64,000 nt of DNA. It comes from Mycobacterium sp. 852014-52450_SCH5900713 (GTDB taxonomy: Bacteria; Actinomycetota; Actinomycetes; Mycobacteriales; Mycobacteriaceae). The DNA is taken from the NCBI RefSeq assembly GCF_001667075.1, contig NZ_LZIL01000050.1, positions 228,987 to 292,986 on the forward strand. Direction: 5' to 3'. The translations under genes and the position numbers were made by a program. This document shows, piece after piece, positions 1-9,866 of this stretch (its first letter is position 1; each line of letters starts with the position of its first letter). The notes under the pieces are model-generated. The model made no database searches. It was not told the origin of the DNA and saw only the letters and a list, made by a program, of their open reading frames with translations.

Positions 1-297
1 GCCCTCCCTGGTCAGGGTGTACTCCCCGTGCTGGCCACGTTGCTGGGCAGTCTTCTGGGCGTCCCACACCATCCAGTCCGGCCCCCAGTGGTATTCGAGC
101 AGTTCCGTGTCGTGGATGCCGGTGACCGCGATGGTGACCTTCACGTGGTGCGGTCGGCCGTCGGGGTGCTTGTCGACGACTTCGACCCGCTTGTGCACCG
201 ACGACCATGAGGGCACGGCGTCCATGTCGGCCAGCGCCTCCATGATCACTTCCGGAGGCGCGTCAATGACGATTTCCGACGACGCTTGAACGGCCAC
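1..297 (-). CDS. SRPBCC family protein (partial, runs off left edge)
   Basis: About 99 N-terminal residues of a roughly 150-residue START/polyketide-cyclase-like (SRPBCC) protein are visible. It opens at GTG 297 (VAVQASSEIVIDAPPEVI), the same position at which its two paralogues in this window align. The blocks DAPPEVIMEALAD and LLEYHWGPDW match the neighbour at 355-810. The family forms a hydrophobic cavity that binds lipids or other small ligands. The order SRPBCC-SRPBCC-far-SRPBCC-kdc mirrors M. tuberculosis Rv0857-Rv0853c, making this the Rv0857-like member. The ligand is unknown. The C-terminus lies outside the window. Confidence 0.8.
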   Translation of the reverse strand, partial: MAVQASSEIVIDAPPEVIMEALADMDAVPSWSSVHKRVEVVDKHPDGRPHHVKVTIAVTGIHDTELLEYHWGPDWMVWDAQKTAQQRGQHGEYTLTREG

Positions 298-354
298 TAC
301 TAATAAGTTAGCAACCGCTCAGCCGCAGACGAAGGCAAAAGCGCGAGCCGCTGA

Positions 355-810
355 CTATTCCGGCTCCGTCGAACCTTTGAAGTGCTTTACCAATTCGCAC
401 AAGCCCTTTACCGATGAGTCAAGAACGCTTTCGCTGGCCCGCCGGACGATGAAGGCGGGCATCGGCCGGCCGGGCTCGACCGTCACGTCGAAGCGCACGC
501 GGGTCTTGTCGAGACCTTCGGGTTTGAGGTTGTACTCGACGTGCTGACCGTGCTGCTGGGAAGTCCCTTTGGCGTCATAGACGACCCAATCGGGACCCCA
601 GTGATATTCCAGGATCTCCTTGTCGACGAGCCCGAGAATCTTGATCGTGGTTTTCACATGGTGGGGCCGACCGTCGGGATAACGGTCGATTACTTCGATG
701 TGTTTGTGGAGCGGTGACCACGATGCCAGCACGCCGACATCGATCAGCGCCTCCATGACCACTTCTGGCGGCGCGTCGACGACAAATTCCCGTGATGCTT
801 TTACGGCCAC
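355..810 (-). CDS. SRPBCC family protein (Rv0856-like)
   Basis: A 151-residue START-like/polyketide-cyclase-type protein, full length for the family. I chose GTG 810 (VAVKASREFVVDAPPEVV) because it aligns with the paralogue starts at 297 and 2396; an in-frame TTG at 819 would add three residues. The N-terminal beta strand plus DAPPEVVMEAL helix and the central YHWGPDWVVYD block are typical of the fold. It is the second of three tandem paralogues on the minus strand, lying just downstream of far. A hydrophobic ligand is likely but not identifiable from sequence. Confidence 0.82.
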   Translation of the reverse strand: MAVKASREFVVDAPPEVVMEALIDVGVLASWSPLHKHIEVIDRYPDGRPHHVKTTIKILGLVDKEILEYHWGPDWVVYDAKGTSQQHGQHVEYNLKPEGLDKTRVRFDVTVEPGRPMPAFIVRRASESVLDSSVKGLCELVKHFKGSTEPE

Positions 811-867
811 TGCGCTCAACCTAGCAATGCCGGCCCCGGTGCGGAATGGTTCGGCGTAACAGGCTGG

Positions 868-1947
868 CTACCAGTCGATTTCGGCGAGCGGCGTGGTGGC
901 CGCCGGTGGCCGACCCACCGGTGCGGCCGGGGTGCGCGAGAAGCGTGGACCGGGCGCGGCCTGGTCGACGCCGTGGTCGGTGATCACCGTGGACCGCGCC
1001 CGCAAGTGTTCGTCGGCCGCCGCCTCGCTCCACGTCAACACCGCAGTGACGCACGCATCGGTGCCGGCGAAGATGGTCGTCCACTCGTCACGGGTCCGGC
1101 TGCCGAACCGTTTCGCGAAGACCTCGTACATCTGCGGGTAGGACCCGATGTCGAGCTGGCCGGGCACCTGGTCGGGCGACAGGCCGAGGCCGGTCAGCAG
1201 CGCCGCGAAAAATTGCGGCTCGATGGCGCCGACGGCCAGGTATTTGCCGTCGGAGGTCTCGTAGCAGCGATAGAACGGGGCACCGCCGTCGAGCAGGAAC
1301 GACTCGCGCCGGTCACGCAGCGCCCCGGTCGACTTCATCGTCCACATCATCTGGGCGAGCAGGCTGACGCCGTCCACCATCGCCGCGTCGATGACCTGCC
1401 CCTGACCAGAACGTTCACGCTCGTAGAGGGCGACCGCGATGCCGAGCAGCACCAGCATCGAACCGCCACCGAAGTCGGCTACCAGATTCAGCGGCGGCAT
1501 CGGGGGCCGGTCAGCGTAGCCCAGAGCCGACAGCGCGCCGGTCCGCGAGAGGTAATTGATGTCGTGCCCCGCCGTCTGGGCCAGCGGCCCGTCCTGCCCC
1601 CAGCCGGTGATCCGCGCGAAGATCAGTCGCGGATTGACCGCCGCGCATTCGTCGGGACCGATGCCGAGTCGCTCGCAGGTGCCCGGACGGAAACAGTCCA
1701 GCAGCACGTCGGCTTTGGCGGCGAGATCCAGCAGCGCCTGCGGGTACGCCTTGACGTCCAGGTCGACGATTCGCTTCCCGCGATGCAGCAGATCGCGGTC
1801 CTCGGGCGGCATTGTGAGGCCGCCCGGGCGCCGCACGCGCACCACGTCGGCGCCCAGGTCGGCGAGCATCATCCCGGCGTGCGGCCCCGGGCCGATCCCG
1901 CCGAGCTCGATCACCTTCACCCCGGCGAGGGGACCGCCGTCGCCCAC
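868..1947 (-). CDS. far: CoA-transferase family III, alpha-methylacyl-CoA racemase-like (far)
   Basis: A 359-residue CaiB/BaiF-family protein of the alpha-methylacyl-CoA racemase branch, which inverts the 2-methyl centre of branched acyl-CoAs such as sterol side chains. GTG 1947 gives VGDGGPLAGVKVIELGGIGPG, the standard N-terminus, right after the stop of the SRPBCC gene (1953). Residues expected for racemase catalysis are present: His in GHDINY (about 128), Asp in NLVADFGGG (about 158) and Glu in GAIEPQF. Length and neighbours match M. tuberculosis far (Rv0855). In-frame sequence upstream of 1947 is only read-through of the neighbouring gene region. Racemase rather than CoA transfer is inferred from these residues. 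Confidence 0.88.
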   Translation of the reverse strand: MGDGGPLAGVKVIELGGIGPGPHAGMMLADLGADVVRVRRPGGLTMPPEDRDLLHRGKRIVDLDVKAYPQALLDLAAKADVLLDCFRPGTCERLGIGPDECAAVNPRLIFARITGWGQDGPLAQTAGHDINYLSRTGALSALGYADRPPMPPLNLVADFGGGSMLVLLGIAVALYERERSGQGQVIDAAMVDGVSLLAQMMWTMKSTGALRDRRESFLLDGGAPFYRCYETSDGKYLAVGAIEPQFFAALLTGLGLSPDQVPGQLDIGSYPQMYEVFAKRFGSRTRDEWTTIFAGTDACVTAVLTWSEAAADEHLRARSTVITDHGVDQAAPGPRFSRTPAAPVGRPPAATTPLAEIDW

Positions 1948-1952
1948 CGCGG

Positions 1953-4145
<2,193 letters not shown>

Positions 4146-4155
4146 GGGCGCCGTG

Positions 4156-4350
4156 TCAGCCGGGCCCGGAGCGAGTGGGTCCGCCGGCCGGGTCGGACGA
4201 GCGCAGCATCGCCTGGACGGTTCGCCGGCAACGCCCGCAGTCGGCGCCTGCTCCGCAAGCCTGGGCGACATCCTTGGTGGTGCAGGCCCCGGCTTCGACC
4301 GCCTCGGTCACCGCTTGGCTGGTGACTCCGTTGCACAGGCACACGAACAT
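4156..4350 (-). CDS. bfd: Bacterioferritin-associated ferredoxin (Bfd-like)
   Basis: A 64-residue [2Fe-2S] protein of the BFD type. The four ligands are visible as C-x-C near the start (MFVCLCNGVT, Cys4 and Cys6) and C-x2-C (DCGRC) about 32 residues later, matching the BFD spacing. Bfd proteins pass electrons to bacterioferritin for iron release, but the domain is also used as an assimilatory redox module. It is the last gene of the minus-strand operon that starts at 7959, 12 bp after the preceding gene, and has no ferritin neighbour here. A role as redox partner for a neighbouring enzyme is possible. Confidence 0.85.
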   Translation of the reverse strand: MFVCLCNGVTSQAVTEAVEAGACTTKDVAQACGAGADCGRCRRTVQAMLRSSDPAGGPTRSGPG

Positions 4351-4362
4351 CGCGCCGGCCGC

Positions 4363-4989
4363 TCAGTCCGCCTCGATGCGCATCATGTTGGTGAATCGGC
4401 CGACGAATATCGGTGGGTAGGGGCCCATTCCGGCGCCGGACATCCACTCGGCCGCGGCGTCGGGATGCTCGATCCATCGCCGCGCGCTCTCTTCGTCGGG
4501 CAGCTCCGACATGATCAGCACCTCGTGCTCATCATCGAAGGCCTGGAAGATCCAGGTCTTGCGGATGCCGGCCGCGACGAATCTGTCGGTGGCCGAGGCG
4601 ACTTCGGCGGTAAGGGCCGACACGTCGTGGACGGACGCGATGGTGGCGACCACGACGCCTGGCGCCTCGGGCGTCGCGGTGGGCGCCGGGACGAACCTGT
4701 CGACGATCTCGCCGGCGAAGACCGCCGGAATGTCGTCGACGCCGGCCGCGTCGAACCAGTCGAAGAAGACCCGCGAGCGCAGCAGCTCCACGATCGGCTC
4801 GCGGCTGTGGACTCCGATCATCACCAGCACGCGGCCGTAGTCATGCGTCGAGGTGTAGACCAGGACGTGGTGGGCGCCGATGTCGGACAGGGCCGCCTTT
4901 CTGCGCTCGAGCAGCGGCCATACCCGGCTGGGGTCCGGGACGCGGTAGTCCGACGCGATCACCATCGAATGAATGTCGTTCGTCATCAC
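4363..4989 (-). CDS. Conserved protein of unknown function (two-repeat, possible dimeric alpha/beta barrel)
   Basis: A 208-residue protein I do not recognise with confidence. It seems built of two similar halves: residues 1-100 (YRVPDPSRVWPLLERR, VLVYTSTHDYGRVLVMIGVHS) and 110-208 (VVVATIASVHDVSALTAEV, WIFQAFDDEHEVLIMSELP). Each half has strand-helix-strand character ending in a short hydrophobic strand, as in ferredoxin-like/dimeric alpha-beta barrel domains. There are no transmembrane segments or catalytic motif. Two ATG codons (4989, 4986) are possible starts, and the first overlaps the end of the upstream hydrolase frame as read. Operon context suggests an accessory role in lactone or muconolactone-type metabolism. 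Confidence 0.7.
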   Translation of the reverse strand: MMTNDIHSMVIASDYRVPDPSRVWPLLERRKAALSDIGAHHVLVYTSTHDYGRVLVMIGVHSREPIVELLRSRVFFDWFDAAGVDDIPAVFAGEIVDRFVPAPTATPEAPGVVVATIASVHDVSALTAEVASATDRFVAAGIRKTWIFQAFDDEHEVLIMSELPDEESARRWIEHPDAAAEWMSGAGMGPYPPIFVGRFTNMMRIEAD

Positions 4990-5774
4990 CGCCGCCTCAC
5001 ACCGGATTCAACGACGAAGGTACTCGATGATCGCGGCGCCAACGGCGCCGGGCTGTCGGGGAACAGGGCGTGGCTGGCGTCGTCGATGACGGTGGTGCTG
5101 ACGCGGTCGCCATTGCGGGCGCGCAGGTCGCCCCATTCGGCGCGGTGGTGAAACGGGTCGAGGGCGGCGATGATCTCGAACACCGGCGCGTTCCCCGCGT
5201 CCCAGTAGTGCGTGACATCGGTGTGGTGTACGCAGGCCACTTGCATTGCAAGGGTTTCGGGGTACCAGCCGGTCAGCCATATCGAGGCGTCGTGGCCGGG
5301 CGCGAAGAAGGCGGTCCGCAGCGCGTCCAGCCGGGCCGCGTCGGGAAGGCTGAGGTCACCGGCGCGCATCGGGGCTGAATTAATCTGTGGATCCACGGTT
5401 TTCCCGGCTGCAGCGGCCAGAATCACCGCCTCCACCTTGTCGGGATGGTGCACGGCGGTGACGCGGGCGACGAAGTTGCCGAAGGCGTGCCCGAGGATCA
5501 CCGCGGGCCCGTCGGCCAAGTCGTCGATCACCCCGGCGATATCACCAGCCATGTCGGCGAAGGTGACATCGCTCATCGGCCCGGAGGAGCCGGCGACCCC
5601 GCGCGGCTGCGGACGCAGCACCCGGTATCCCGCGGCGACGAGCGCGGCGGTCAACGCGTCGAAGTCGCCGCCGGCGTCGCGTCCATAGGACGGGATGACG
5701 ACGACGGCGGGTCCGTGTCCGTCGACGACGGTGTCGATCGACGCCTGCGCGGTAGTGACGACGTGCCGGGTCAT
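4986..5774 (-). CDS. Alpha/beta-hydrolase fold protein lacking the nucleophile serine; C-terminus probably frameshifted
   Basis: A 262-residue alpha/beta-hydrolase-fold protein. The oxyanion-side strand AVVVIPSYGRD, the RPQPRG turn and C-terminal DDASHALFPD (general-base His) fit the fold. The nucleophile elbow reads GHAFG (residues 95-99), so Ala97 sits where Ser is expected; it may be non-catalytic or use unusual chemistry. Near 5048 one base seems to be missing: the next frame ends GAVGAAIIEYLRR at 5008, the usual C-terminal helix, whereas the frame as read ends SSSTFVVESGVRRR at 4986. The start overlaps the stop of the SMP-30-like gene by 4 nt, so the two are co-transcribed. Confidence 0.8.
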   Translation of the reverse strand: MTRHVVTTAQASIDTVVDGHGPAVVVIPSYGRDAGGDFDALTAALVAAGYRVLRPQPRGVAGSSGPMSDVTFADMAGDIAGVIDDLADGPAVILGHAFGNFVARVTAVHHPDKVEAVILAAAAGKTVDPQINSAPMRAGDLSLPDAARLDALRTAFFAPGHDASIWLTGWYPETLAMQVACVHHTDVTHYWDAGNAPVFEIIAALDPFHHRAEWGDLRARNGDRVSTTVIDDASHALFPDSPAPLAPRSSSTFVVESGVRRR

Positions 5775-6778
5775 GCGTCCGGGCCGCCCGTCGGGGCCGT
5801 TGCAGCGTAGTCCAATTCGACGCGAAGCACGGCGGCGCGCCGGACCACTCCGTCGGGAGGGGCCGTGGTGCCGCCGTCGGTGGTCACGTAGGCGATTCGG
5901 CCGCGCTCCCCGTCCGCCCGGCCCCAGGCGGCGCTCGACGGCCCGACCAGGATGTCGTCGAACGGGTCACCGGCGATGTGGCGGACCTCGCTGCCGTGCC
6001 GCAGCTGCAACGGCACCCGGTCGAGAGTGTTGGCGCGGTGCCTGGTGACGTATGCGAACCCGGCGCGTTCGTCGAGGCAGAAGTCGTCGGCGTTGTCGAT
6101 CGCGGCGACGAATTCCGCTGAACCAGCCGGGCTTAGCGTCGACGGGTCGACCGGGACGCGCATGAACACCTTCTGCGCGGTCGAGGTGTAGTACAGGTAG
6201 CCGGTGCGTGGGCCGTAACGTACGCCGTTGACCCCCGGTTGCGGGGGCGGCGGCACCTCGCTGTCGGGATCGAAGGCCATCGTGTCGTGGGCCAGCCAGA
6301 CCTGCGCGGAGGCTTGCCGCGCATCCTGGTCGAGGTCGACTCGCCAGATCAGGCCGGCGAAGCAGTCGGCGACCGCCAGCACCCCCGGCGCGAGCAGGCA
6401 GCTGCCGTTGAGTCCGCGGGCTCGCTCGTCGAAGGTGTAGATGAGCTCTGGCGTCATGGGTCGTCCGGGCGCCCAGTCGGTGAGATCGATTCTGGCCAGG
6501 TGTGATTCCCCGGTGGTGTAGGCCAGCGTCAGGTTGACGACGAAGACGTCGGGCGCGACCTCGACGATCCCCGTGACCGGGCAATCGAAGGTGTGCAGCA
6601 GAACCGGGTCGACGAGTGCGCCGGGCCGGGGTGGCGGCACCCACCACAGTTCGCGCTGTAGGACGGCGGTGATCAGCAGCGAGCCGTCGGCGCGCACGGC
6701 GAGGTTCTCCAGGAAGTACTTTTGGGGGAAGTGGGCCACGGGGGTGAGCGTCACGGTGGGCAGCGGTGGGAGCGGCAT
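5771..6778 (-). CDS. SMP-30/gluconolactonase-like beta-propeller protein
   Basis: A 335-residue, probably cytoplasmic beta-propeller of the SMP-30/gluconolactonase/LRE type, from ATG 6778. Repeating blade-like segments are visible: FLENLAVRADGSLLITAV, GIVEVAPDVFVVNL, GLNGSCLLAPGVLAVAD, YGPRTGYLYYTSTA and DDFCLDERAGFAYVT. Such proteins hydrolyse lactones using a divalent metal held by Glu, Asn and Asp on successive blades; I could not assign all ligands. The gene sits between two CMD-like genes and an alpha/beta hydrolase, a set reminiscent of lactone steps in ketoadipate-type pathways. It overlaps the next gene (ATGA). Confidence 0.75.
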   Translation of the reverse strand: MPLPPLPTVTLTPVAHFPQKYFLENLAVRADGSLLITAVLQRELWWVPPPRPGALVDPVLLHTFDCPVTGIVEVAPDVFVVNLTLAYTTGESHLARIDLTDWAPGRPMTPELIYTFDERARGLNGSCLLAPGVLAVADCFAGLIWRVDLDQDARQASAQVWLAHDTMAFDPDSEVPPPPQPGVNGVRYGPRTGYLYYTSTAQKVFMRVPVDPSTLSPAGSAEFVAAIDNADDFCLDERAGFAYVTRHRANTLDRVPLQLRHGSEVRHIAGDPFDDILVGPSSAAWGRADGERGRIAYVTTDGGTTAPPDGVVRRAAVLRVELDYAATAPTGGPDA

Positions 6779-6793
6779 GGTGATCCTCGATGG

Positions 6794-7393
6794 TCAGTGG
6801 TCGTCCGGAGCGGGAATTGCGAAGGCGTTGAGAATGCCGCAGACGGTGTGATAGATCCCGGTCAGCACGGTGATGTCGAAAACCCCTGCGGCGCCGAACC
6901 GTTGCCTCGCTTCGTCATACAGCGCGTCGTCGACGTGATGATCGGTGGACAGCGCCCAGGCCAGGCGATGGGCGGCGCGTTGGTCGTCGGTGAGCGCCTC
7001 GGGTTCGGTGCCGGCGACCAGTTCGGCGATCACCGACTCCGACAATCCCACGTGGCGGGCCACCGCGGAGTGGGCGTACAGCTCGTAGGGGGCGCGCCAC
7101 ACCGAACCGACGGTGAGGAGCACCACCTGCCGAGTGCGCTGGTCCAGCGACGTGCATTGCTGTTCGGCCGCTTGCAGTTTCAGGAATGCCGCGGACAGCC
7201 CCGGGTTGAGCAGGCTGGGATTGAAAGGCCCGATCAGGCGCCCGTCTGCGGTGGCCGCCGCGAATCCGCAGCGCCGCGCCCATGCCAGCGCGTTGGCCGT
7301 GATGTCGTCGAACAACTCCCGCGCGGTGTCGTCGAGAGCGGCCCGGTCGGCCAGGTCGAGGCGGCCGCCCAGACCATGTGCGGGGCCGCTCAC
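6794..7393 (-). CDS. Carboxymuconolactone decarboxylase family protein (AhpD-like)
   Basis: A 199-residue helical protein of the CMD/AhpD superfamily. GTG 7393 overlaps the stop of the preceding CMD gene (GTGA), so I prefer it to in-frame codons further upstream, which only read through that gene. The hallmark segment is RQVVLLTVGSVWRAPYELYAHSAVARHVGLSESVIAEL. The CxxC pair of true AhpD peroxidases is absent, which favours a decarboxylase/isomerase-like or non-redox role. It pairs with the gene at 7390-7959, which has the same fold, possibly forming a heteromer. The substrate is unknown. Confidence 0.8.
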   Translation of the reverse strand: MSGPAHGLGGRLDLADRAALDDTARELFDDITANALAWARRCGFAAATADGRLIGPFNPSLLNPGLSAAFLKLQAAEQQCTSLDQRTRQVVLLTVGSVWRAPYELYAHSAVARHVGLSESVIAELVAGTEPEALTDDQRAAHRLAWALSTDHHVDDALYDEARQRFGAAGVFDITVLTGIYHTVCGILNAFAIPAPDDH

Positions 7394-7959
7394 TGCTCCA
7401 GCCCCTCGGCATTGGCCGGCACGTCGAAGGCGGCCAGCGTCAGGCACACCATGGTGAACCAGCCCAGCAGCACCGCCACGTCGACGATGCCCGCGTCGCC
7501 CAAGAGGTCCCTGGCGCGCCGGTACAAACCCGTCGGCACCACCCGTGGCGCGACCAATGCGGACGCCAACTCGTAGACCACCTGCTCTCGCGGGTCGTCG
7601 AACGATGCCGGCGATCCCGCGATGAGCGCTTCGACCCGCCGGGGGTCGAGGCGGCCGGCGCGCTCGGCGATGATCTCGTGCTCATAGGTGGCGTACGCGC
7701 TGCGCCACTGCGCGGTGACCACGAGGGTGGCGATCTCGATCTCGGCTTTGCTCAACGTGGAGTGCCGCTGAAAATAGGCGCCGGTCGGCGCGATCGTCGT
7801 GGACAACGCCGGGTTGGCCAGCCAGATCTTGTGGGGGCCCGGAACGAGCCCGCGCAGCACGCGGGTGAACTCGTAGGCCTGTTTCATGGCCGGGTCCATC
7901 TGGTCGACCGGTGTCTCCACGAACCGGCCGAACGTCCCGAAGTCGCTTGCCTCACTCAT
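7390..7959 (-). CDS. Carboxymuconolactone decarboxylase family protein
   Basis: A 189-residue CMD-superfamily protein, first gene of the six-gene minus-strand operon. The conserved helices LSKAEIEIATLVVTAQWRSAYATYEHEIIAERAGRL and PREQVVYELASALV are clear; no CxxC is present. Members either decarboxylate gamma-carboxymuconolactone or act as small redox/hydroperoxide enzymes; lack of the cysteine pair argues against the latter. The start (ATG 7959) is about 130 bp from the divergent TetR start, with candidate operators between them, so the operon is probably under that repressor. Confidence 0.82.
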   Translation of the reverse strand: MSEASDFGTFGRFVETPVDQMDPAMKQAYEFTRVLRGLVPGPHKIWLANPALSTTIAPTGAYFQRHSTLSKAEIEIATLVVTAQWRSAYATYEHEIIAERAGRLDPRRVEALIAGSPASFDDPREQVVYELASALVAPRVVPTGLYRRARDLLGDAGIVDVAVLLGWFTMVCLTLAAFDVPANAEGLEQ

Positions 7960-7996
7960 CTGCCCGTCACCTCCGCTGCTGGTCGAGGGGTCGGAT

Positions 7997-8063
7997 AACG
8001 CGAACGAACATTCACTTTTATGGTGTGCCCTGAGTCGGACGATGTCAAACGCGAACGTTCATG
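7997..8063. promoter_or_regulatory. Candidate TetR operators in divergent promoter
   Basis: The 128-bp gap between the CMD operon (start 7959) and the TetR gene (start 8088) carries two related sequences. One begins aacgcgaacgaacattcac at 7997 and the other aaacgcgaacgttcatg at 8047. Both contain aacgcgaac, and the second holds the 8-bp palindrome gaacgttc (8053-8060). Placement between divergent units fits autoregulation by the adjacent TetR protein; this is inference from position and repetition. Confidence 0.5.
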
Positions 8064-8087
8064 CTTTTTTGTGCTACGCTGAGCCGT

Positions 8088-8681
8088 ATGCCGAAAGTCA
8101 CGCCCGAATACCGCGCGGAGCGGCGCGCGCACATCCTGGCGGCCGCGCGGCGTTGCTTCATCCGTAACGGGTTCCACGCCGCCTCGATGCACGACCTGGT
8201 CGAGGAGGCGGGAATGTCCTCCGGTGCGGTGTACCGCTACTTCCCCAGCAAGGACGCTGTCATCGAGGCGATCGCCGCCGACAACCTCGAGCGGGTCGTC
8301 GCCGTCATCGGACAAGCCATCGACGATGGCGCCACCCCGCAGGCGGCCATCGCGACCGTGCTCGACTTCGTCACCCGCCGTCACGGCGAGGACGGCTTCG
8401 CCGCCATCGCCGTGCTGGTGTGGTCGGAAGCCCTGCGCAACGCGACGCTGGCCGCGCATCTGCGCGAGGCCATCGGCACCGCGCTCGCCAAGCTGAGCAC
8501 CGATGCGCCGCCTCAGTCCGGTGTCCGAATCGACCCGACCGCCGTCGCCGACTTGCTGCTGTGCGTGCTGCCGGGCTATCTCATGCGGTTGGCCCTAGGC
8601 GGCCCCGAGGCTGTCGAGAACGTTCCCGCCGCCATCGAGAAGGTGCTCAATGTCCCCGAGCGGTCACCGGCTCCAGCGTAA
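8088..8681 (+). CDS. TetR/AcrR family transcriptional regulator
   Basis: A 197-residue TetR-type repressor. ATG 8088 (MPKVTPEYRAERRAHILAAA) is the natural start; a GTG-type extension to 8061 would run through the putative operator. The helix-turn-helix is FHAASMHDLVEEAGMSSGAVYRYFPSKDAVI (residues about 28-58). The C-terminal ligand domain is typical in length and ends VENVPAAIEKVLNVP. It is divergent from the CMD/lactonase operon at 4156-7959 and upstream of the plus-strand reductase genes. It probably represses the divergent operon and itself in response to a small hydrophobic effector. Confidence 0.9.
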   Translation: MPKVTPEYRAERRAHILAAARRCFIRNGFHAASMHDLVEEAGMSSGAVYRYFPSKDAVIEAIAADNLERVVAVIGQAIDDGATPQAAIATVLDFVTRRHGEDGFAAIAVLVWSEALRNATLAAHLREAIGTALAKLSTDAPPQSGVRIDPTAVADLLLCVLPGYLMRLALGGPEAVENVPAAIEKVLNVPERSPAPA

Positions 8682-8846
8682 GCATCTCCACCAGAACACC
8701 TTTCGAAAGACGCCTATCGCTCTACGCGATGGGCGAGTGATAGATGCACCAATGCGCTTCTCCCCCACATGAATTAGATGTAAAGGTACCGCGAATACTC
8801 CAGAAATGCCGGAATATCGGCCACACAGATGTGGTTGGGGGTGGGT

Positions 8847-9806
8847 ATGAAAGCAATCGGTTACACCGATTTCGGTGGCCCAGAAGTACTGCGGGCCTTG
8901 CAGTTACCGGAGCCCCATGCCGGGCCCGGGCAGGTCCGGGTACGCGTGCATGCGGCGGCGGTCAATCCCGCCGACACGGCGGCACGGTCGGGATGGATGA
9001 AACGCAACTATCCGCCAGATACTCTCCCGGGAGGCCGCTATCCCGATCCACCGTACGTGACGGGCTGGGACTTCTGCGGTGTTCTCGACGAGGCCCCCGA
9101 CGGTGGTCCGATCGGCATTGGCGAGCGAGTCGTCGGACTCACGCTGAGCCCGATGGGCAAGGTCGGCGCGTATGCCGAATACGTCGTGACCGATTCCAGG
9201 TCGGTGGTGCGGGCGCCGAGCGACGCCACAACCGTTGCGGCGTCCACTCTTCTGATGAATGCCGTGACCGCGTACGCGATGCTCGAAGCGCTGGCCGTTC
9301 CCGCCGGCGGCACCGTCGCGGTGACCGGGGCCGCCGGAGCCCTGGGGGGCTACGCGGTAGAACTGGCGAAACATCAAGGGCTGCGGGTGGTTGCCGACGC
9401 CGCCGAGACCGACGACGAACTCGTCAAACAATTGGGGGCAGACGTCGTCGTACGCCGCGGTGACGGACTGGCCGAGCGCATCCGCGAGTGGGTACCCCCG
9501 GGGGTGGACGGTGTCGTCGATGCGGCGTTGTACACCGACGCCATCGTGCCCGCGATCCGGGACGGGGGCGCAGTCACCTCGGCCCGCCAGCACGTTGGCG
9601 CCGGTGAACGGTCCATCAGCTGGCACGTGGTGTCCGTGACCGAGCACACCACGCGCACCGATGTGCTCAGCACTCTGCGAGATCTCGTGGAGGCCGGTGC
9701 CTTGACCCTGCGCGTCGCCGACACCCTGCCCGCCGAGCGGGCCGCCGACGCGCATCGGCGACTGGAAGCCGGCGGACTCCGCGGGCGCCTGGTGCTCACC
9801 TGGTGA
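8847..9806 (+). CDS. NADP-dependent MDR-family quinone oxidoreductase/enoyl reductase
   Basis: A 319-residue zinc-independent medium-chain dehydrogenase/reductase. ATG 8847 (MKAIGYTDFGGPEVLRALQLPEP) is the classical QOR N-terminus; an ATG at 8829 adds six unlikely residues. The nucleotide-binding loop is VTGAAGALGGYAVELAK (about 155-171). Catalytic and structural zinc cysteines are absent. The C-terminus LRGRLVLTW is typical. Such enzymes reduce quinones or alpha,beta-unsaturated ketones with NADPH. It is followed by an Old Yellow Enzyme (60 bp) and a second MDR gene, forming a reductase cassette. Confidence 0.85.
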   Translation: MKAIGYTDFGGPEVLRALQLPEPHAGPGQVRVRVHAAAVNPADTAARSGWMKRNYPPDTLPGGRYPDPPYVTGWDFCGVLDEAPDGGPIGIGERVVGLTLSPMGKVGAYAEYVVTDSRSVVRAPSDATTVAASTLLMNAVTAYAMLEALAVPAGGTVAVTGAAGALGGYAVELAKHQGLRVVADAAETDDELVKQLGADVVVRRGDGLAERIREWVPPGVDGVVDAALYTDAIVPAIRDGGAVTSARQHVGAGERSISWHVVSVTEHTTRTDVLSTLRDLVEAGALTLRVADTLPAERAADAHRRLEAGGLRGRLVLTW

Positions 9807-9866
9807 CTCGCGCCGCTTGCGGTGGCGACGGCACATTGCCGCTGACGATCTCAGGAAGGAATTCCG

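Noticed and set aside
4363..4989. Naming the 208-residue protein a fatty-acid-CoA ligase, as short mycobacterial proteins are sometimes labelled
   Set aside because: No AMP-binding motif and less than half the required length.
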